Positions 41,240 through 43,772 of a stretch of 43,772 nucleotides of DNA are shown one piece after another. Origin of the DNA: Eshraghiella sp964441705 (GTDB lineage Bacteria; Bacillota; Clostridia; Lachnospirales; Lachnospiraceae); NCBI GenBank assembly GCA_964441705.1, contig CAYTWF010000018.1, positions 1 to 43,772 of the forward strand, written 5' to 3'. Under the pieces are notes generated by a model. It was not told the origin of the DNA. It was given only the letters and a program-made list of their open reading frames with translations, and did not search any database. Both the position numbers and the translations under genes were made by a program. Numbering within the stretch: the first letter of the stretch is position 1; each line of letters begins with the position of its first letter.

Positions 41240-41999
41240 TATAGAAAGGCTTCTTGAACAGCTGTCCCCACTGCGTTATGCATGTGATTGGGATAATGTC
41301 GGAATGCATATAGGACACAGAAACAGTCAGGTAAATACAATTCTTGTTGCCGTGGATATTAATGAAGCAGCAATAGAAAAGGCAATTGAATGTGGTGCAG
41401 ATATGATTGTATCCCACCATCCCCTTTTGTTTCATGGAATTAACCAGATTAATGATGGAAGCTTTATGGGAAAAAGAGTACTTGCACTTATTGAGCATGG
41501 AATATGCTGCTATTGCATGCACACTAATTTTGACTGTGTAGGCGGTATGTCTAAGGCAGCCGCAGACAGACTTGGACTGCTTGATGCACAGGTGCTTGAA
41601 GAGGTGCTTGATGCTGAAGGCATTGGAAGAGTAGGCAGACTGCCTAAGCCAATGACAGTAAGGGAAGCTGCACAGCTTGTTAAGGAACGCTTTGACCTTG
41701 AACATGTTACCTGCTATGGTGATATGAATGAGATGATTGAGAGAACCGCCATTGTCCCAGGCTCAGGCAAGGATGAGCTTCAAGCGGCAATCAGTGCAGG
41801 TGCCACACTTTTAATCAGCGGTGACATTACCTACCATTATGGAATTGATGGAGTGGCAGAGGGACTTAATATAATCGATGCAGGCCACTATGGAATAGAG
41901 CATATTTTTATTGATATTATTGGCGAATATCTTGAGAAGAACACCAGAGATATAAGAATAGTCAGGATGCCTATTGACAATCCTGAAAAATACATATAA
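41226..41999 (+). CDS. Nif3-like dinuclear metal centre protein (YqfO/YbgI family)
   Basis: The product has 257 residues. ATG 41226 is used, 10 nt after AAAGGA and overlapping trmK by 14 bp; TTG 41217 is too close to that site. Metal-binding motifs are VSHHPLLFHG, MHTNFDCVGGM and DAGHYGIEHIFID, which supply the His-His-Asp-His-Glu set of the ring-shaped Nif3/YbgI hexamer. It is the short form; B. subtilis YqfO has an extra PII-like insert that is absent here. The function of the family is unsettled; GTP cyclohydrolase-like or metal storage roles have been suggested. Confidence 0.93.
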   Translation: MLSGDIERLLEQLSPLRYACDWDNVGMHIGHRNSQVNTILVAVDINEAAIEKAIECGADMIVSHHPLLFHGINQINDGSFMGKRVLALIEHGICCYCMHTNFDCVGGMSKAAADRLGLLDAQVLEEVLDAEGIGRVGRLPKPMTVREAAQLVKERFDLEHVTCYGDMNEMIERTAIVPGSGKDELQAAISAGATLLISGDITYHYGIDGVAEGLNIIDAGHYGIEHIFIDIIGEYLEKNTRDIRIVRMPIDNPEKYI

Positions 42000-42014
42000 C
42001 AGAGGTGGATAATA

Positions 42015-43634
42015 ATGAATACCAGAATGACTCTGGAGGATATGGCAAGGTCTGTACAGTCAGAATATGATAATGACATTATACTTGCAAGAGTGGGCAC
42101 CAAGCTTGCCGAGCTTAATAAGACAGTAAAGGATGGACAGGATATATCCTTTATAACAACAGGGGAACCTGCAGGAATACAGACATATAAAAGAAGTGCA
42201 ACCCTTATTATGCTTAAGGCAGTGTATGATGTTATACCTCGTGAAAAACTTAACAAGCTTAAGGTGGAATTCTCATTGAGCAAGGGCTATTATTGTTCAA
42301 TTGATACAACAGCTGCTGTAGACGATAAGCTGGTACAGACCATTGAAGATAGAATGCAGGAGATAGTCAGAGCAGATATTCCAATTGTAAAGAAAAGTCT
42401 ATCTACAGATGAGGCTGTTGAGCGTTTCAGAAAGCATGGAATGTATGATAAGGAAAGACTTTTCAGATACAGGAGAAGCTCAAAGGTTAATGTATATTCA
42501 ATAGAAGGCTTTGAGGATTATTTCTACGGATATATGGCTCCGTCAACTGGATATATCAAGTATTTTAAGCTCTATCCTTATGCCTCAGGCTTTGTTTTGC
42601 AGCTTCCTGAAAGCCGCAGCCCAAGGGTGGTTCCACAATTTGAACCTCAGAATAAGGTATTTTCAATACTTAAGGAGTCAACTGACTGGAGCAGGATGCT
42701 TAATGTGGAGACTGTAGGTGCTCTTAATGACATTATTGCATCTGGCAAGATGAATGAGCTTATTCTTGTGCAGGAGGCAATTCAGGAAAAAAAGCTTGCT
42801 GATATTGCTGAGACAATTGCAAAGAATCGTTCCAAAAAATTCATTATGATGGCCGGACCGTCCTCCTCAGGCAAAACTACAACCTCATATCGTATGACCA
42901 TTCAGCTTCGTGCCCATGGACTTGTTCCCCATCAGATATCACTGGATAATTATTTTGTTAACAGGGAATTTACTCCGGTAGATGCCAATGGCAATTATAA
43001 TTTTGAGTGTCTTGAGGCACTGGATATTGAGCAGTTTAATCAGGACATGACAGACCTTCTTAATCACAGGGAGGTAGAGCTTCCGTCCTTTAACTTCAAG
43101 ACGGGTAAAAGAGAATATAATGGAAATATTAAAACCCTTGGACCGGATGATGTACTTGTTATTGAGGGAATCCATGGTCTTAACGACAGACTATCCCACA
43201 CCCTTCCAAGTGAAAGCAAGTTCAAAATTTACCTTAGTGCTCTTACCCAGCTTAATGTTGATGAGCATAACCGTATTCCAACTACGGATGGACGTCTGCT
43301 AAGAAGAATGGTTCGTGACGCAAGAACGAGAGGTGCTTCGGCTAAGAAAACCATAGCAATGTGGAATTCGGTAAGAAAGGGTGAGGAGGAGAATATTTTT
43401 CCATATCAGGAGGAGGCAGATGCAATGTTTAATTCGGCTCTTATATACGAGCTGGCTGTACTTAAGCAATACGCTGAACCTTTGCTTTTTGGCATAACAC
43501 CTGATGAGCCTGAGTATGATGAGGCAAAAAGATTACTTAAGTTCCTTGATTATTTCCTTGGAATAAGTACAGATATGATACCTATTAATTCAATTGTTAG
43601 AGAATTTATAGGTGGAAGCTGTTTTAATGTTTGA
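42015..43634 (+). CDS. Two-domain uridine kinase-like protein (nucleoside kinase)
   Basis: The product has 539 residues, starting at ATG 42015 after GAGGTGG. The N-terminal 260 residues resemble the TGS and second additional domain of threonyl-tRNA synthetase found in this uridine kinase subgroup (AELNKTVKDGQDISFITTGE is an example). The kinase domain starts at about 275 with the P-loop GPSSSGKT (281-288), then HQISLDNYFVNREF, and VIEGIHGLNDRL. RIPTTDGRLLRRMVRDARTR is typical of the fused group, common in Clostridia. A role as uridine/cytidine kinase is likely, but the purpose of the tRNA-synthetase-like half is unknown. The stop codon overlaps the -35 element of the rnpB promoter. Confidence 0.9.
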   Translation: MNTRMTLEDMARSVQSEYDNDIILARVGTKLAELNKTVKDGQDISFITTGEPAGIQTYKRSATLIMLKAVYDVIPREKLNKLKVEFSLSKGYYCSIDTTAAVDDKLVQTIEDRMQEIVRADIPIVKKSLSTDEAVERFRKHGMYDKERLFRYRRSSKVNVYSIEGFEDYFYGYMAPSTGYIKYFKLYPYASGFVLQLPESRSPRVVPQFEPQNKVFSILKESTDWSRMLNVETVGALNDIIASGKMNELILVQEAIQEKKLADIAETIAKNRSKKFIMMAGPSSSGKTTTSYRMTIQLRAHGLVPHQISLDNYFVNREFTPVDANGNYNFECLEALDIEQFNQDMTDLLNHREVELPSFNFKTGKREYNGNIKTLGPDDVLVIEGIHGLNDRLSHTLPSESKFKIYLSALTQLNVDEHNRIPTTDGRLLRRMVRDARTRGASAKKTIAMWNSVRKGEEENIFPYQEEADAMFNSALIYELAVLKQYAEPLLFGITPDEPEYDEAKRLLKFLDYFLGISTDMIPINSIVREFIGGSCFNV

Positions 43635-43659
43635 CATTTGAGTTAAGAGAATATAGAAT
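43631..43659 (+). promoter_or_regulatory. Consensus promoter of rnpB
   Basis: A perfect TTGACA (43631-43636) and TAGAAT (43654-43659) are 17 bp apart. The -35 box shares bases with the TGA of the upstream gene. The predicted start is about 43666. Confidence 0.85.
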
Positions 43660-43665
43660 AATGAA

Positions 43666-43772
43666 GTTATTAATGATTCAGCAGGCTAAATGTTCGCGGC
43701 CGTATCGTAAGGGTACGGGTGAGGAAAGTCCGGGCTTCACAGGGCAGGATGCCGGATAACGTCCGGTGGAGG
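43666..43772 (+). ncRNA. rnpB: RNase P RNA, 5' part
   Basis: The RNA component of RNase P, which matures tRNA 5' ends. The highly conserved block GAGGAAAGTCCGGGCT starts at 43721, followed by CACAGGGCAGGATGCCGG and ACGTCCGG, the type A signature near helices P4 to P8. A P3-like hairpin (CCGTA with GTACGG) lies at about 43700-43718. The remainder, including the 3' half of P1 and P4, lies beyond the window. The start is inferred from the promoter. Confidence 0.93.

Noticed and set aside
1..43772. CRISPR array, tRNA, insertion sequence or riboswitch
   Set aside because: No regularly spaced repeats, tRNA cloverleaf, transposase frame or recognised riboswitch core was found in the intergenic regions, which are mostly under 150 bp.

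Overview
The window looks like a chromosomal segment of a low-to-medium GC, Gram-positive member of the Clostridia, most likely Lachnospiraceae. The reasons are strong AGGAGG-type ribosome binding sites, frequent GTG and TTG starts, almost all genes on one strand, and marker content: SigK, SpoIID-like and YlmC/YmxH sporulation-associated proteins, RNase J, IreB, RuvX, NrdR, ScpAB, ThiI with a cysteine desulfurase, MtaB, and a dgt-dnaG-rpoD-trmK block. No phage, insertion sequence, CRISPR array or tRNA was seen. One assembly gap (10 N at 6543-6552) lies inside a peptidase gene.

Layout. 1-323 is the 3' end of pckA with a strong terminator. 416-678 holds a 6S RNA gene with its own consensus promoter and terminator; this is the only non-coding stretch above 300 bp. 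744-4862: a long SpoIID/LytB-domain protein, a convergent YihY/BrkB membrane protein, and a divergent metallophosphoesterase. 4919-11722: housekeeping genes scpA, scpB, M18 aminopeptidase, prmA, rsmE, cysteine desulfurase and thiI. 11739-12088: an HPr-like gene on the minus strand. 12140-18872: mtaB, ireB, ruvX, a DUF1292 gene, RNase J, a YlbF-family gene, a shortened MltG-like gene, an O-methyltransferase and a U32 peptidase. This closely parallels the Bacillus subtilis yrzL-yrrK-yrzB-yrrL-yrrM-yrrN/O neighbourhood. 19022: sigK.

19653-32237 is the accessory heart of the window, a cell-surface glycopolymer cluster. It holds GDP-mannose synthesis (manC), a polyprenol-phosphate-mannose synthase-like GT2, a two-gene ABC exporter, a LicD phosphotransferase, a second LicD homologue that has lost its acidic motif, an acetolactate-synthase-like TPP enzyme, a TagD-type cytidylyltransferase fused to a degenerate Gfo/Idh/MocA domain, an SDR reductase, and two LCP ligases. 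Read together, they look able to make a CDP-activated alcohol, decorate a polyprenol-linked polymer with it, export the polymer, and attach it to peptidoglycan. The identity of that alcohol, and the role of the two apparent pseudoenzymes, are the most novel points here.

32299-43634 returns to housekeeping: YlmC, nrdR, yqeG, aroE-aroK-aroQ, an aminopeptidase P, dgt, dnaG, rpoD, trmK, a Nif3-like protein and a uridine-kinase-like protein. The window ends inside the 5' part of the RNase P RNA gene, which starts from a near-perfect promoter overlapping the preceding stop codon.
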